Shown piece by piece: positions 56,799-64,000 of a stretch of DNA of 64,000 nt. The DNA lies in assembly GCF_003347015.1 (NCBI RefSeq), contig NZ_PNFB01000001.1, positions 62,001 through 126,000 of the forward strand. The letters are read 5' to 3'. The translations under genes were made by a program, and so were the position numbers. This DNA comes from Brachybacterium sp. YJGR34. Its GTDB lineage: Bacteria; Actinomycetota; Actinomycetes; Actinomycetales; Dermabacteraceae. The first letter of the stretch is position 1; every line of letters starts with the position of its first letter. Below the pieces are notes generated by a model, which saw only the letters and a list, made by a program, of their open reading frames with translations, was not told where the DNA came from and ran no database searches.

Positions 56799-57878
56799 TC
56801 AGCCCTGCGCGGGCACGCCCTCGGCGGCGACGGCCTCGGGCCGCTCCACCGTGCTCGCGATCTCCACGCGGTGGCCGCTGCGGGCGGAGTCGAGCACCGC
56901 ATTCATCACCTCGAGCACGTGCTGGCCCAGCTCGCCGCTGGCCCGCAGGCCCTCTCCGCGCGTGGCCATGTCCTGCAGGCCGATGCCGCGTCCGGCCTCG
57001 CGGTAGCCGCCGGTCACCGGCAGCGTCTCCCAGTCGGCGCCGCTCAGGCGCCGCACCGCGACGTCGCCGTCGAAGCGGTTGGGGTCCGGGACCGCGAGGG
57101 TGCCCTCGGTGCCGTGGACCTCGATCGGGTGCGCCGAGGAGGCGACCGCGTCGAAGCTCATGACGAGGGTGGAGAGGGCACCGCTCTCGTGCACCAGCAC
57201 CCCGGTGACGTGGGTGTCGGTGGTGACCGGGATGGTCTCGCCCTCGCGGGGACCGGAGCCGATGGTGCGCTCGGAGCGCAGGCGGCTGCCCGCGCCGATC
57301 ACGGCGGAGACCGGGCCCAGGAGCGTGACCAGGGCGTGGATGTAGTACGGGCCCATGTCCAGCAGGGGCCCGCCGCCGGGCACGTAGTAGAAGTCCGGCT
57401 GCGGGTGCCAGCGCTCGTGGCCGGGCGTGACCATGGTGGCCATGGCGGCGACGGGGGCGCCGATGACGCCCTGGTCGATCGCGGTGCGGGCGGTCTGGGT
57501 GCCGGTGCCGAGCACGGTGTCCGGGGCGCTGCCGACGAGCACCCCCGCCTCCCGCGCAGCGGCGAGCACCTGCGCGCCCTCCTCGGTGGTCACGGCGAAG
57601 GGCTTCTCCGAGTACACGTTCTTGCCCGCCGCGATGGCCTTCAGGTCCACCTCGGCGTGCGCGGCGGGGATGGTGAGGTTCAGGACGGTGTCCACCTCGG
57701 GATCCACCAGCAGCTCCTCGACGCTCAGCACCCGCACGCCCTCCCGCCCCTCGACCGCGGCCTCGGCGCGGGAGCGGTCCAGGTCCGCGACCGCGACGAG
57801 CTGCACGTCCGGCAGCACGTCGAAGCTGGCCAGGTACTGCTTCGAGATGACGCCGCATCCGATCATGCCGATCCTCAT
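56799..57878 (-). CDS. Gfo/Idh/MocA oxidoreductase, third gene of the ThuA operon
   Basis: A 359-residue NAD(P)-dependent oxidoreductase with IGCGVISKQ (6-14), EKP at 91-93 and the substrate-site GGGPLLDMGPYYIHALVTLLGP. It resembles enzymes that act on glycosides or myo-inositol. Its ATG overlaps the ThuA-like stop (ATGA), so it is the last gene of a tightly coupled three-gene operon. The likely job is the reverse or following redox step to that of the first gene. Confidence 0.92.
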   Translation of the reverse strand: MRIGMIGCGVISKQYLASFDVLPDVQLVAVADLDRSRAEAAVEGREGVRVLSVEELLVDPEVDTVLNLTIPAAHAEVDLKAIAAGKNVYSEKPFAVTTEEGAQVLAAAREAGVLVGSAPDTVLGTGTQTARTAIDQGVIGAPVAAMATMVTPGHERWHPQPDFYYVPGGGPLLDMGPYYIHALVTLLGPVSAVIGAGSRLRSERTIGSGPREGETIPVTTDTHVTGVLVHESGALSTLVMSFDAVASSAHPIEVHGTEGTLAVPDPNRFDGDVAVRRLSGADWETLPVTGGYREAGRGIGLQDMATRGEGLRASGELGQHVLEVMNAVLDSARSGHRVEIASTVERPEAVAAEGVPAQG

Positions 57879-58642
57879 CGGGTCACCCCCTGCGCGGTCG
57901 CGGCGTGACCCGGCGCGCGGTGGTCGCCGTAGGGCTGCTCGCTGCCGCGAGCGGCCCACAGCAGTCCCCGCTCGATGATGGTGCGGACGTTCGGATCCTC
58001 GAGCACCTCGACGCGGTGGCCGGGGGTCGCGACGAACAGGCGCCCCTTGCCCCACTGGCGGGTCCAGATCGCCGGGGAGGTGATCTCCCGGTCCCAGGCG
58101 TCCCAGTCGCGGACCTTCTGCGTGGTGGTGGCGAGCACGTCGATGTAGTCGTCGCACAGCACCCAGTACTGCTCGGTGACCAGGTCGAAGTCGCCGATCC
58201 CGGCCGTGATGGGGTGCTCCGCCGCGGCGGGCAGCATGGTCACGGTGTAGGGGACGTAGTTGTCCGACTGCTCCCCGGTGCGCTCGTCCGGGTGCTTGCC
58301 CGGGTGGCAGCCGAACTGCCCGCCGATGAGGGTGAGGTAGTCGGAGTTGTTGCGGTAGGAGTCCGCGATGCCGCCGTGCCAGCCAGCCAGGCCGGTTCCG
58401 GCCTCGACGGCCGCGCGCAGCCCCTCGAACTCCTCACGCTCGATGGTGTTCATGGTGTTGCACTGGAGGATCAGGTCGACGGTCGCCATGTACTCCGCGT
58501 CGGCGTAGATCGCGGGCGACTCCTCGACGCGGACGGTGAAGCCGCTGCTCTCGAGGAAGGGGATGAAGAGGTCCGTGGCCTCGACGGGCTGGTGCCCGTC
58601 CCAGCCGCCGCGGACGACGAGTGCGGTGCGGGAGGTGGTCAT
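57875..58642 (-). CDS. ThuA-like protein (trehalose-utilisation family)
   Basis: A 255-residue cytoplasmic protein with the glutamine-amidotransferase-like fold of ThuA. LVVRGGWDGHQPVE (8-21), AGWHGG (86-91) and the EQYWVLCDDYIDVLAT segment are typical. In rhizobia ThuA and the Gfo/Idh protein ThuB act on 3-keto sugars derived from disaccharides. Here it lies between two Gfo/Idh genes with four-base overlaps at both ends, so a sequential pathway on one substrate is likely. ATG 58642 follows CAGGAGG. Confidence 0.9.
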   Translation of the reverse strand: MTTSRTALVVRGGWDGHQPVEATDLFIPFLESSGFTVRVEESPAIYADAEYMATVDLILQCNTMNTIEREEFEGLRAAVEAGTGLAGWHGGIADSYRNNSDYLTLIGGQFGCHPGKHPDERTGEQSDNYVPYTVTMLPAAAEHPITAGIGDFDLVTEQYWVLCDDYIDVLATTTQKVRDWDAWDREITSPAIWTRQWGKGRLFVATPGHRVEVLEDPNVRTIIERGLLWAARGSEQPYGDHRAPGHAATAQGVTR

Positions 58643-59847
58643 CGGGTGGCCTCCTGGGAGTCGGTGGTGGTCCATCGGGAGCCGTCGGACGCGGAGGACT
58701 CGACGGCGGCGAGGACGCGCTGGACCTGCAGCGCCTCCTCGAAGGAGGGGGAGGGGTCGGTGCCCTCGCCGATCGCGGTGACGAGGTCCGCGATCTGGTG
58801 GGTGAAGGTGTGCTCGTAGCCCAGGCCGTGGCCGGTCGGCCACCAGTTGGCGGCGTAGGGGTGCTCCGGCTCGGTGGTGAGGACCCGGGTGAAGCCCTGC
58901 CGGCCGGGTGCGGCGGTCGCGTCGTAGACCTCGAGCTCGTTCATCCGCTCGAAGTCGAAGGCGATCGACCCGTCGGAGCCGTTGATCTCCACGCGCATGG
59001 CGTTCTTGCGACCCTGCGCCACGCGGGTCGCCTCGAAGGAGCCCAGCACGCCCGACTCGAAGCGGGCCGTGAACAGGGCGACGTCGTCGACCGTGACCGC
59101 CTGGCGCTCGCCGGAGGCGTCGCCCTTGCCGCCGAGTCCCTGCGCGGTGCCCGCCGCGGGGCGGGTGGGGACGACGGTCTCCAGCGTGCCGGAGACCTGG
59201 GCGATCCGCTGGCCGGAGAGCCACTGCGTGAGGTCGATGATGTGGGCGCCGATGTCTCCCAGCGCCCCCGAGCCGGCCAGCTCCTTGTCCAGGCGCCAGG
59301 TCATCGGAGCATCGGCGTCGGAGAGCCAGTCCTGCAGGTACTGGGCGCGGATCTGCCGGATCTCGCCCACGGCGCCCTCGGCCACCAGCTGGCGCGCGTA
59401 GGCGAGCGCGGGCGTGCGGCGATAGGAGAACCCGCACAGCGAGCGTGCTCCCCGGGCGCTGGCCGCGGCGGCGGCCTCCGTCATCCGCGCCGAGTCCTCG
59501 ACGGAGTTCGCCAGCGGCTTCTCGCACAGCACGTGCTTGCCGGCCGCGAGGGCGGCCAGGGCGATCTCGACGTGGGTGTCGCCGGGGGTGCAGATGTCGA
59601 CCACGTCGATCTCCGGGTCCTCGACGAGGTCCTGCCAGCGGGTGGTGGACTGCGCGAAGCCGTAGCGCTGCGCGGCGTCCTGGACGGCCGAGGCGGTGCG
59701 GCCGGCGATCGTGCGCAGCTCGGGCGTGAGCGGCAGGTCGAAGAAGCGGTGGGCGGTGCGCCAGGCATGGGAGTGGGCGGCGCCCATGAAGCCGTAGCCG
59801 ACCATGCCGATCCGCAGCGGACCGGAGGGAGGATGCGTCGTGGTCAT
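58639..59847 (-). CDS. Gfo/Idh/MocA oxidoreductase, first gene of the ThuA operon
   Basis: A 402-residue sugar oxidoreductase with VGYGFMGAAHSHAW (16-29), EKP at 109-111 and ALGDIGAHIIDLTQWLSG, where the active-site Asp and His lie. HSHAW after the glycine loop and the YAANWWPTGHGLGYEHTF segment are common in members that act on glycosides or disaccharides. No signal peptide is present. ATG 59847 has AGGAG upstream but with about 15 bases between, so translation may be modest or the start may be a little upstream. It overlaps the ThuA-like gene (ATGA) and is divergent from the GH3 gene. Confidence 0.92.
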   Translation of the reverse strand: MTTTHPPSGPLRIGMVGYGFMGAAHSHAWRTAHRFFDLPLTPELRTIAGRTASAVQDAAQRYGFAQSTTRWQDLVEDPEIDVVDICTPGDTHVEIALAALAAGKHVLCEKPLANSVEDSARMTEAAAAASARGARSLCGFSYRRTPALAYARQLVAEGAVGEIRQIRAQYLQDWLSDADAPMTWRLDKELAGSGALGDIGAHIIDLTQWLSGQRIAQVSGTLETVVPTRPAAGTAQGLGGKGDASGERQAVTVDDVALFTARFESGVLGSFEATRVAQGRKNAMRVEINGSDGSIAFDFERMNELEVYDATAAPGRQGFTRVLTTEPEHPYAANWWPTGHGLGYEHTFTHQIADLVTAIGEGTDPSPSFEEALQVQRVLAAVESSASDGSRWTTTDSQEATR

Positions 59848-59869
59848 CGGTGAAGCACTGCTCCTGAGA

Positions 59870-59878
59870 GAAAGTTTC
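59870..59878. promoter_or_regulatory. GAAA-G-TTTC operator-like palindrome
   Basis: A perfect nine-base palindrome, flanked by A and G, 23 bases upstream of the Gfo/Idh start codon. It matches the centre of CGAAAGTTTCG at 63466. Confidence 0.45.
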
Positions 59879-60042
59879 GGTAGAGGGGTCGGGGCGGGCC
59901 TCATCGTCCGGGCTGTGGTATCCCTGCTCTCGCGGTCGCCTCATGCCTCCCCGACCAGCAGGTGAGCGCGCGGGGCACCGCTTTCCGGCAGTCCCCGACG
60001 ATGCGGCGTGCCTCCGGTGCCCACCCTATCGGACCGGATCGG

Positions 60043-60071
60043 TTGACCACGTCATCCCCGTATCGTACGCT
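60043..60071 (+). promoter_or_regulatory. Promoter of the GH3 gene
   Basis: TTGACC (60043-60048) and TACGCT (60066-60071) are 17 bases apart. Transcription should start near 60078, at the first CGAAA half-site, leaving a leader of about 130 bases. Confidence 0.8.
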
Positions 60072-60079
60072 CCCACCAC

Positions 60080-60108
60080 CGAAAGTAGTCGAAAAGATTG
60101 CTGAAACT
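60080..60108 (+). promoter_or_regulatory. CGAAAG-N4-CGAAAA repeat at the GH3 transcription start
   Basis: CGAAAG (60080-60085), CGAAAA (60090-60095), TTGC and TGAAACT follow one another. Nearly the same series stands at 63663-63690 at the same place relative to another promoter, so one regulator probably reads both. Confidence 0.6.
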
Positions 60109-60206
60109 GATCTGGCCCAGCTGCTGCGGAGTGCCGTCGCGAGCGGTCCCGACGTCGTCGTCGGCACCGCTCGCACCGCCGGTCTGGGCCCGCGCGAAGG
60201 AGCATC

Positions 60207-62606
60207 ATGACCCTTCCCCTGTGGAACGACCGGGGCCGCAGCACCGACGAGCGCGTCGAGGCGCTGCTCGCCGCGATGACGCTCGAGGAGAAGACCGCCC
60301 AGCTGGGCAGCTACTGGAAGCGCCCTGCTCTCAGGGACGCCGAGGGCTTCGCTCCGATGCAGTCCACCTTCGAGGAGGGCCGTGATCCCTTCGAGGCGGC
60401 GGTGACCACCGGGCTGGGGCACCTCACCCGTCCCTACGGGAGCGCGCCGATGACCCCGGAGGAGGGGGTGGCGAACCTGCGCGGCATGCAGCAGGCAGTG
60501 GTCGACGGCTCCCCGCACGGCGTGCCCGCGCTGGTCCACGAGGAGTGCCTGACCGGGCTCATGGCCCACGGCGCGACCACCTATCCCGCCGCGATCGCCT
60601 GGGGCGCCAGCTTCGACCCCGCCCTGATCGGGGAGATGGCGCGGCGGATCGGGGCCGACATGCGGGCGATCGGCGCCCACATGGGGCTCGCGCCGGTCCT
60701 GGACGTGGTGCGCGACTACCGCTGGGGACGCATCGAGGAGACGATGGGGGAGGACCCCTATCTCACCGGCACGCTGGCGACCGAGTACGTGCGCGGGCTG
60801 CAGTCCGAGGGCGTCATCGCCACGCTCAAGCACTTCGCCGGCCACGCCGCCTCCCGCGCGGGCCGGAACCACGCCCCGGTCTCCATCGGGCAGCGCGAGC
60901 TGCAGGACGTGGACCTGGTGCCCTTCGAGATGGCCGTGCGCCACGGCGAGGTGGGCGCGGTGATGAACTCCTACGCGGACCTCGACGGCGTCCCGCCCGC
61001 CGCGAATCGCTGGCTGCTCACCGAGCTGCTCCGGGAGGCCTGGGGCTTCGAGGGCACCGTGGTCGCCGACTACTGGGCGGTGAGCTTCCTGCAGTCGATG
61101 CACCGCGTGGTCGAGGACGATCGGGCCGCGGCGATCGCCGCGCTGAGCGCGGGCCTGGACATCGAGCTGCCCGAGGCGACGGCCTTCCCCCACCTCGTCG
61201 AGGCCGTCCGGGACGGGGGTCTCGACGAGGCGCTGCTCGACACCGCCGTGCGCCGGATCCTGCGCCAGAAGGTGGAGCTGGGACTGCTGGACCCGGAGTT
61301 CGACGCCTCCCGGACCGGCGAGGCGATCGACCTCGATCCCGCCGACGCTCGCGCGCTCGCGCGCCGCATGGCGGAGGAGTCGATCATCCTGCTGGACAAT
61401 CCCCACGGCCTGCTCCCGCTGGGAGATCCATCGGCCGACGGGCGGGCGCCGTCCTCGATCGCCCTGATCGGCCCGGCCGCCGTGCAGCCGCGGAGCTTCC
61501 TGGGCTGCTACAGCTTCACCAACCACGTGCTCTCGCGCCTCGAGGACGCCGGCACCTCCGTCGCCGTGCCCTCCCTGGCCGAGGCGCTCGCCGCCGAGTT
61601 CCCCGGGACCCGTCTGGCCACCGTCGCCGGCACCGGCTTCACCGACCCCGGCACCGAGGGCATCGCCGAGGCGGTGGAGGCGGCCCGCGGCGCCGAGCTC
61701 GCCGTGCTCGGGGTCGGCGATCTCGCCGGCCTGTTCGGCGCCGGCACCTCCGGGGAGGGCTGCGATGTCGAGAGTCTCGCCCTGCCCGGGGCCCAGCACG
61801 AGCTCGTCGAGGCCGTCCTCGCGACCGGTACGCCGGTGGTGCTCGTCGTCCTCAGCGGACGGCCGTACGCGCTGGGCGCGTACCACGGCCGAGCCCGCGC
61901 GATCCTCCAGGCCTTCATGCCGGGGGAGGAGGGCGCGAGCGCCCTGGCCGGAGTGCTCTCCGGCCGCGTGAACCCCTCGGGGCGCCTCCCCGTCGGCATC
62001 CCGGACGGGGTGGGCGGCCAGCCGGGCACCTATCTCTCCCCCGTGCTGGCCTGGGAGAGCGACGGCATCTCGGCCCTCGACCCCAAGCCGCTGTTCCCCT
62101 TCGGCCACGGGCTCGGCTACGCCCGCATCGAGTGCTCCGACCTGCAGCTCTCCGCGACCTCGATCCCCGCCGACGGGACGGTCGAGGTCTCGGCGACCGT
62201 CACCAACCACTCCGCCCGCGGCGGCAAGGAGGTCGTCCAGCTCTACCTCAGCGACCCCGTGGCCAGCGTGGTGCGGCCGCTGAAGCGACTGGTCGGCTTC
62301 GCCAAGGTGGATCTGCCCGCCGGCGCGAGCGCGCGCGTGACCTTCTCGCTGCACGCCGATCGCACCTCCTTCACGGGCGCGGACCTCCGGCGCATCGTCG
62401 AGCCGGGGGAGCTGCGCGTGCGCGTGGGCACCTCGAGCGAGGACACGCGGCTGGAGGGGGTCTTCCATGTCCAGGGGCCGACGCGGACGATCCCGCCGGG
62501 CGGTGCCGAGCTGCGGACCCCGGTGCAGGTCGCCCCGATCGATGCCCCGGCGCCGGCCGCGCCGCAGGGGGCGACCGTGGGCGCCACGCCGAGCGGGAGG
62601 CCCTGA
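60207..62606 (+). CDS. GH3 beta-glycosidase (beta-glucosidase/xylosidase type)
   Basis: A 799-residue cytoplasmic glycosidase of family 3. The N-terminal barrel has LAPVLDVVRDYRWGRIEETMGEDP, LKHFAGHAAS and the nucleophile D288 (VVADYWAV). The second domain carries TSGEGCD with E517 as likely acid/base, and a fibronectin-III-like domain (about 655-750, EVVQLYLSDP) follows. The enzyme should remove beta-linked glucose or xylose from the non-reducing end. ATG 60207 follows GAAGGAG. It is divergent from the Gfo/Idh-ThuA operon and shares a control region with it. Confidence 0.93.
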   Translation: MTLPLWNDRGRSTDERVEALLAAMTLEEKTAQLGSYWKRPALRDAEGFAPMQSTFEEGRDPFEAAVTTGLGHLTRPYGSAPMTPEEGVANLRGMQQAVVDGSPHGVPALVHEECLTGLMAHGATTYPAAIAWGASFDPALIGEMARRIGADMRAIGAHMGLAPVLDVVRDYRWGRIEETMGEDPYLTGTLATEYVRGLQSEGVIATLKHFAGHAASRAGRNHAPVSIGQRELQDVDLVPFEMAVRHGEVGAVMNSYADLDGVPPAANRWLLTELLREAWGFEGTVVADYWAVSFLQSMHRVVEDDRAAAIAALSAGLDIELPEATAFPHLVEAVRDGGLDEALLDTAVRRILRQKVELGLLDPEFDASRTGEAIDLDPADARALARRMAEESIILLDNPHGLLPLGDPSADGRAPSSIALIGPAAVQPRSFLGCYSFTNHVLSRLEDAGTSVAVPSLAEALAAEFPGTRLATVAGTGFTDPGTEGIAEAVEAARGAELAVLGVGDLAGLFGAGTSGEGCDVESLALPGAQHELVEAVLATGTPVVLVVLSGRPYALGAYHGRARAILQAFMPGEEGASALAGVLSGRVNPSGRLPVGIPDGVGGQPGTYLSPVLAWESDGISALDPKPLFPFGHGLGYARIECSDLQLSATSIPADGTVEVSATVTNHSARGGKEVVQLYLSDPVASVVRPLKRLVGFAKVDLPAGASARVTFSLHADRTSFTGADLRRIVEPGELRVRVGTSSEDTRLEGVFHVQGPTRTIPPGGAELRTPVQVAPIDAPAPAAPQGATVGATPSGRP

Positions 62607-62621
62607 CCACGGATCGACGTG

Positions 62622-62657
62622 GAGCGCCCGGCCGGAGGACCCTCCGGCCGGGCGCTC
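62622..62657. terminator. Perfect 17-bp hairpin between convergent genes
   Basis: Arms 62622-62638 and 62641-62657 (GAGCGCCCGGCCGGAGG and its complement) are perfect with only two bases between. It ends the GH3 transcript and touches the stop codon of the DUF624 gene. Confidence 0.85.
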
Positions 62658-63408
62658 AGCGCTGCGTGCGGGGAGCCTCGGCGTCGGCGCTCGCGGCCAC
62701 GACAGCGGTGGCATCGCTTTCGGCCCCGCCCGGAGCGGCGACGAACTGCTCGGTGATCAGCTGGGCGACAGGCCGCTCGGAGGCCCACAGGGCGAGCGCC
62801 AGCAGGGACGCCGCGACCGGGAGCAGGAACTCCCCGACGACGAGGAGGATCCCCAGGGTCAGCACGCCCAGAGAGAGCAGGGCGAGGGTGCTCAGCGGTC
62901 GCGTGAGCAGTGTGAAGACGGTCAGACGGTAGACGTCGCGGACGCGGAAGGTGAAGCGGGAGACGATCGACAGTCCACGGAGCAGGATCAGCAGGCTCAG
63001 GCCCCCCAGGACGAGGAGCGTCGCGCGGAGCGCTCCGGCGCCGGCGGGCTCCCACGAGGCGAGCTGGAGGGAGACGAGCGCGAGGAGGGCGAGGAGCGGG
63101 CCCCCGACGCGCAGGCTCTCGAGCACCGTGGCCCGATACCCGCGGAGGTACTGCCGGGCGGGCTCCAGCTCGCCCTCGGGCTCGGCGCGCCAGCGGTGCA
63201 CGGCGTGCAGGGCGGCCGTGGCCGCCGGCAGCAGCGGCAGCGCGGCGAGGACGAACAGCACCGGGCTCAGGGGTCCGGGCTGCAGCAGCAGCCACACCAC
63301 GACCGTCGGCGTCGCGCTCAGCGCGATCATCACGTCGACCACCAGGAACCAGTACAGGCCCTCGGCGATCTCGAGGAAGAAGCCGCGGCGGCGAGAGGCG
63401 GGCGTCAT
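62656..63408 (-). CDS. DUF624 (YesL-like) membrane protein
   Basis: A 250-residue membrane protein with about five helices. RGFFLEIAEGLYWFLVVDVMIALSATPTVVVWLLL at the N-terminus, and the helix pair followed by a Trp/Arg loop (HAVHRWRAE), match the YesL/DUF624 family, which is usually encoded beside CUT1 sugar importers and glycosidases; its role is unknown. ATG 63408 follows CCAGGAGG. The tail (about 30 residues) is disordered. A CGAAAGTTTCG palindrome lies 58 bases upstream. Confidence 0.82.
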   Translation of the reverse strand: MTPASRRRGFFLEIAEGLYWFLVVDVMIALSATPTVVVWLLLQPGPLSPVLFVLAALPLLPAATAALHAVHRWRAEPEGELEPARQYLRGYRATVLESLRVGGPLLALLALVSLQLASWEPAGAGALRATLLVLGGLSLLILLRGLSIVSRFTFRVRDVYRLTVFTLLTRPLSTLALLSLGVLTLGILLVVGEFLLPVAASLLALALWASERPVAQLITEQFVAAPGGAESDATAVVAASADAEAPRTQR

Positions 63409-63465
63409 AGGTCCTCCTGGGGTGATGCCGGGCAGGAGCCGGCCGGCGGTGACACCCATCCTGGC

Positions 63466-63476
63466 CGAAAGTTTCG
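63466..63476. promoter_or_regulatory. CGAAA-G-TTTCG palindromic operator
   Basis: A perfect 11-bp palindrome upstream of the DUF624 gene. On the minus strand it may sit inside a weak promoter (TGGACA, 18 bases, CAGGAT). From memory, sugar repressors of the LacI family in Streptomyces bind CGAA-N-TTCG-like sites. Confidence 0.6.
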
Positions 63477-63622
63477 AGCTCTGTCCAGGGGATGTTGCAG
63501 GACTGTGACCTCTCCGGAGGAGGTCGCATGGTGGCAGGCGTGACGACCCGGGCAGGGTATTGCCAGGTCAGACACGAGAACGAGTATCGCGGTCGGTTCT
63601 CTGGCGTTGCTCAGGGGAATGC

Positions 63623-63651
63623 TTGACCCGGACCACAGTGCCCGCTAGGTT
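63623..63651 (+). promoter_or_regulatory. Promoter of the last gene
   Basis: TTGACC (63623-63628) and TAGGTT (63646-63651) have an exact 17-base spacer. The start of transcription should fall near 63658, leaving a leader of about 264 bases. Confidence 0.8.
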
Positions 63652-63662
63652 GAGCGACAGAA

Positions 63663-63690
63663 CGAAAGCTTGACGAAAATTGCGGCAACT
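63663..63690 (+). promoter_or_regulatory. CGAAAG-N5-CGAAAA repeat at the last promoter
   Basis: CGAAAG (63663-63668), CGAAAA (63674-63679), TTGC and GCAACT follow one another just behind the start of transcription, mirroring 60080-60108 in order and nearly in spacing. Confidence 0.6.
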
Positions 63691-63921
63691 CGAGCAGCAC
63701 AGTCGCTCGCTCGAGAGCCGCGGTGGACTCCCGTCCTCGGGAGCCCCGGGCCGTCGGCGTCACAGGGTGAGCGCCGGGGGCCGCGGCCTTCCCGGAGGGT
63801 CTCCTCGACCGAGGGGACGCCGAGCTCCCTCGGCTCCCGGAGGCCCCTGCAGCACCGATTCCCCCGCTTCGCCCTTCGCCGCACCATCCGGTCCGGCACC
63901 GAACTCGATGAGGAGACGGCC

Positions 63922-64000
63922 ATGTCGATGCCCCGCCCCTTCCCCTTCACCACCACCCGACGGAGCTTCGTCGGCCTGTCCGCCGCCGCCTTCAGCACCG
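63922..64000 (+). CDS. Start of a Tat-exported protein (cut by window edge)
   Basis: Only 26 residues are visible. They form the beginning of a twin-arginine signal: a polar start, TTTRRSFVGLSAAAF and the first part of a hydrophobic stretch. ATG 63922 follows GAGGAG with good spacing. The strong promoter with sugar-type operator upstream, and the DUF624 gene on the other side, suggest a sugar-binding protein or secreted glycosidase, but the sequence ends before any domain appears. Confidence 0.75.
   Translation, partial: MSMPRPFPFTTTRRSFVGLSAAAFST

Larger units (their letters stand above)
59848..60206. other. Divergent control region between the ThuA operon and GH3
   Basis: The 359-base gap has no gene. 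It contains GAAAGTTTC near the minus-strand start, a strong plus-strand promoter (60043-60071) and a run of CGAAA half-sites at 60080-60108. Confidence 0.7.
63409..63921. other. Divergent control region with a long leader
   Basis: This 513-base gap has no gene I can support. It contains the palindrome 63466-63476, a CATGGTGGCAGG block (63528-63539) also found at 53911, a promoter at 63623-63651, CGAAA repeats at 63663-63690, and a GC-rich leader of about 260 bases ahead of the last gene. Confidence 0.7.

Noticed and set aside
1..64000. tRNA, rRNA, CRISPR arrays, insertion sequences and phage genes
   Set aside because: I looked for repeat-spacer patterns, transposase motifs and tRNA-like segments by eye and saw none; a dedicated search could still find a tRNA that I missed.

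Overview
The window is high-GC, densely packed DNA that reads as an actinobacterial chromosome, most likely a Micrococcales free-liver of the Brachybacterium/Dermabacteraceae kind. That placement is inferred from gene content and style: GC-rich wobble positions, many GTG starts, several promoters placed so close to the start codon that the mRNA would be leaderless, DinB/mycothiol-type enzymes, Tat/lipoprotein binding proteins, and sugar ABC importers without their own ATPase. I see no rRNA, tRNA, CRISPR, phage or insertion sequence, and no convincing broken gene. The first gene (M20 peptidase) and the last (Tat-exported protein) are cut by the window edges.

Layout. 1-10 kb holds the M20 peptidase fragment, a small membrane protein, a coupled cytosine deaminase/permease pair, a Tat-exported M14 carboxypeptidase, an aldo/keto reductase, an aryl-sulfotransferase-like lipoprotein, dihydroxyacetone kinase DhaK-DhaL and a TauE/SafE exporter. 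10-15.3 kb holds a WYL regulator, three DinB-type proteins and a TPP-riboswitch-controlled operon (short-chain dehydrogenase plus luciferase-like flavin monooxygenase). 15.6-28 kb is a beta-mannoside locus: a ROK repressor divergent from an Opp-type ABC transporter, a GH2 beta-mannosidase and a LacI-like protein without a DNA-binding domain. 28-42 kb is dominated by hexuronate/mannonate catabolism in two blocks (IclR regulator, MHS transporter, mannonate dehydratase, GGT-like protein; then KDG kinase, KDPG aldolase, a zinc dehydrogenase, fructuronate reductase), separated by MgtE, an MFS/MarR pair and a short-chain dehydrogenase. 42-50 kb has two convergent CUT1 sugar importers, one with a GH29 fucosidase. 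51-60 kb has four Gfo/Idh/MocA oxidoreductases and a ThuA-like protein around a DinB-fold gene and an AspT/YbjL-type transporter. 60-64 kb has a GH3 glycosidase, a DUF624 membrane protein and the start of a new exported-protein gene.

How it works together. Most of the window imports and dismantles plant-type glycosides and uronates. Beta-mannosides enter through the 18.4-24.0 kb transporter and are cut by the GH2 enzyme; fucosylated glycans enter through the 42.6 kb importer and meet GH29; GH3 and the Gfo/Idh-ThuA operon form a divergent pair that may process glycosides both hydrolytically and oxidatively. Fructuronate would pass through UxuB, ManD, KdgK and Eda to pyruvate and glyceraldehyde-3-phosphate. 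Small palindromes tie pieces together: a KdgR-like GAAA-N6-TTTC operator at the ManD promoter and a related GGAAC-N4-GTTCC site at the UxuB promoter 13 kb away, a duplicated GGACAG-N3-CTGTCC element in front of two DinB paralogues, and CGAAA/TTTCG elements at the sugar genes between 50 and 64 kb.

The most notable features are the TPP riboswitch in front of two oxidoreductases not usually counted as thiamine genes, the Gfo/Idh-ThuA-Gfo/Idh operon opposite GH3, the two-site IclR regulon, and the LacI effector domain without a helix-turn-helix.
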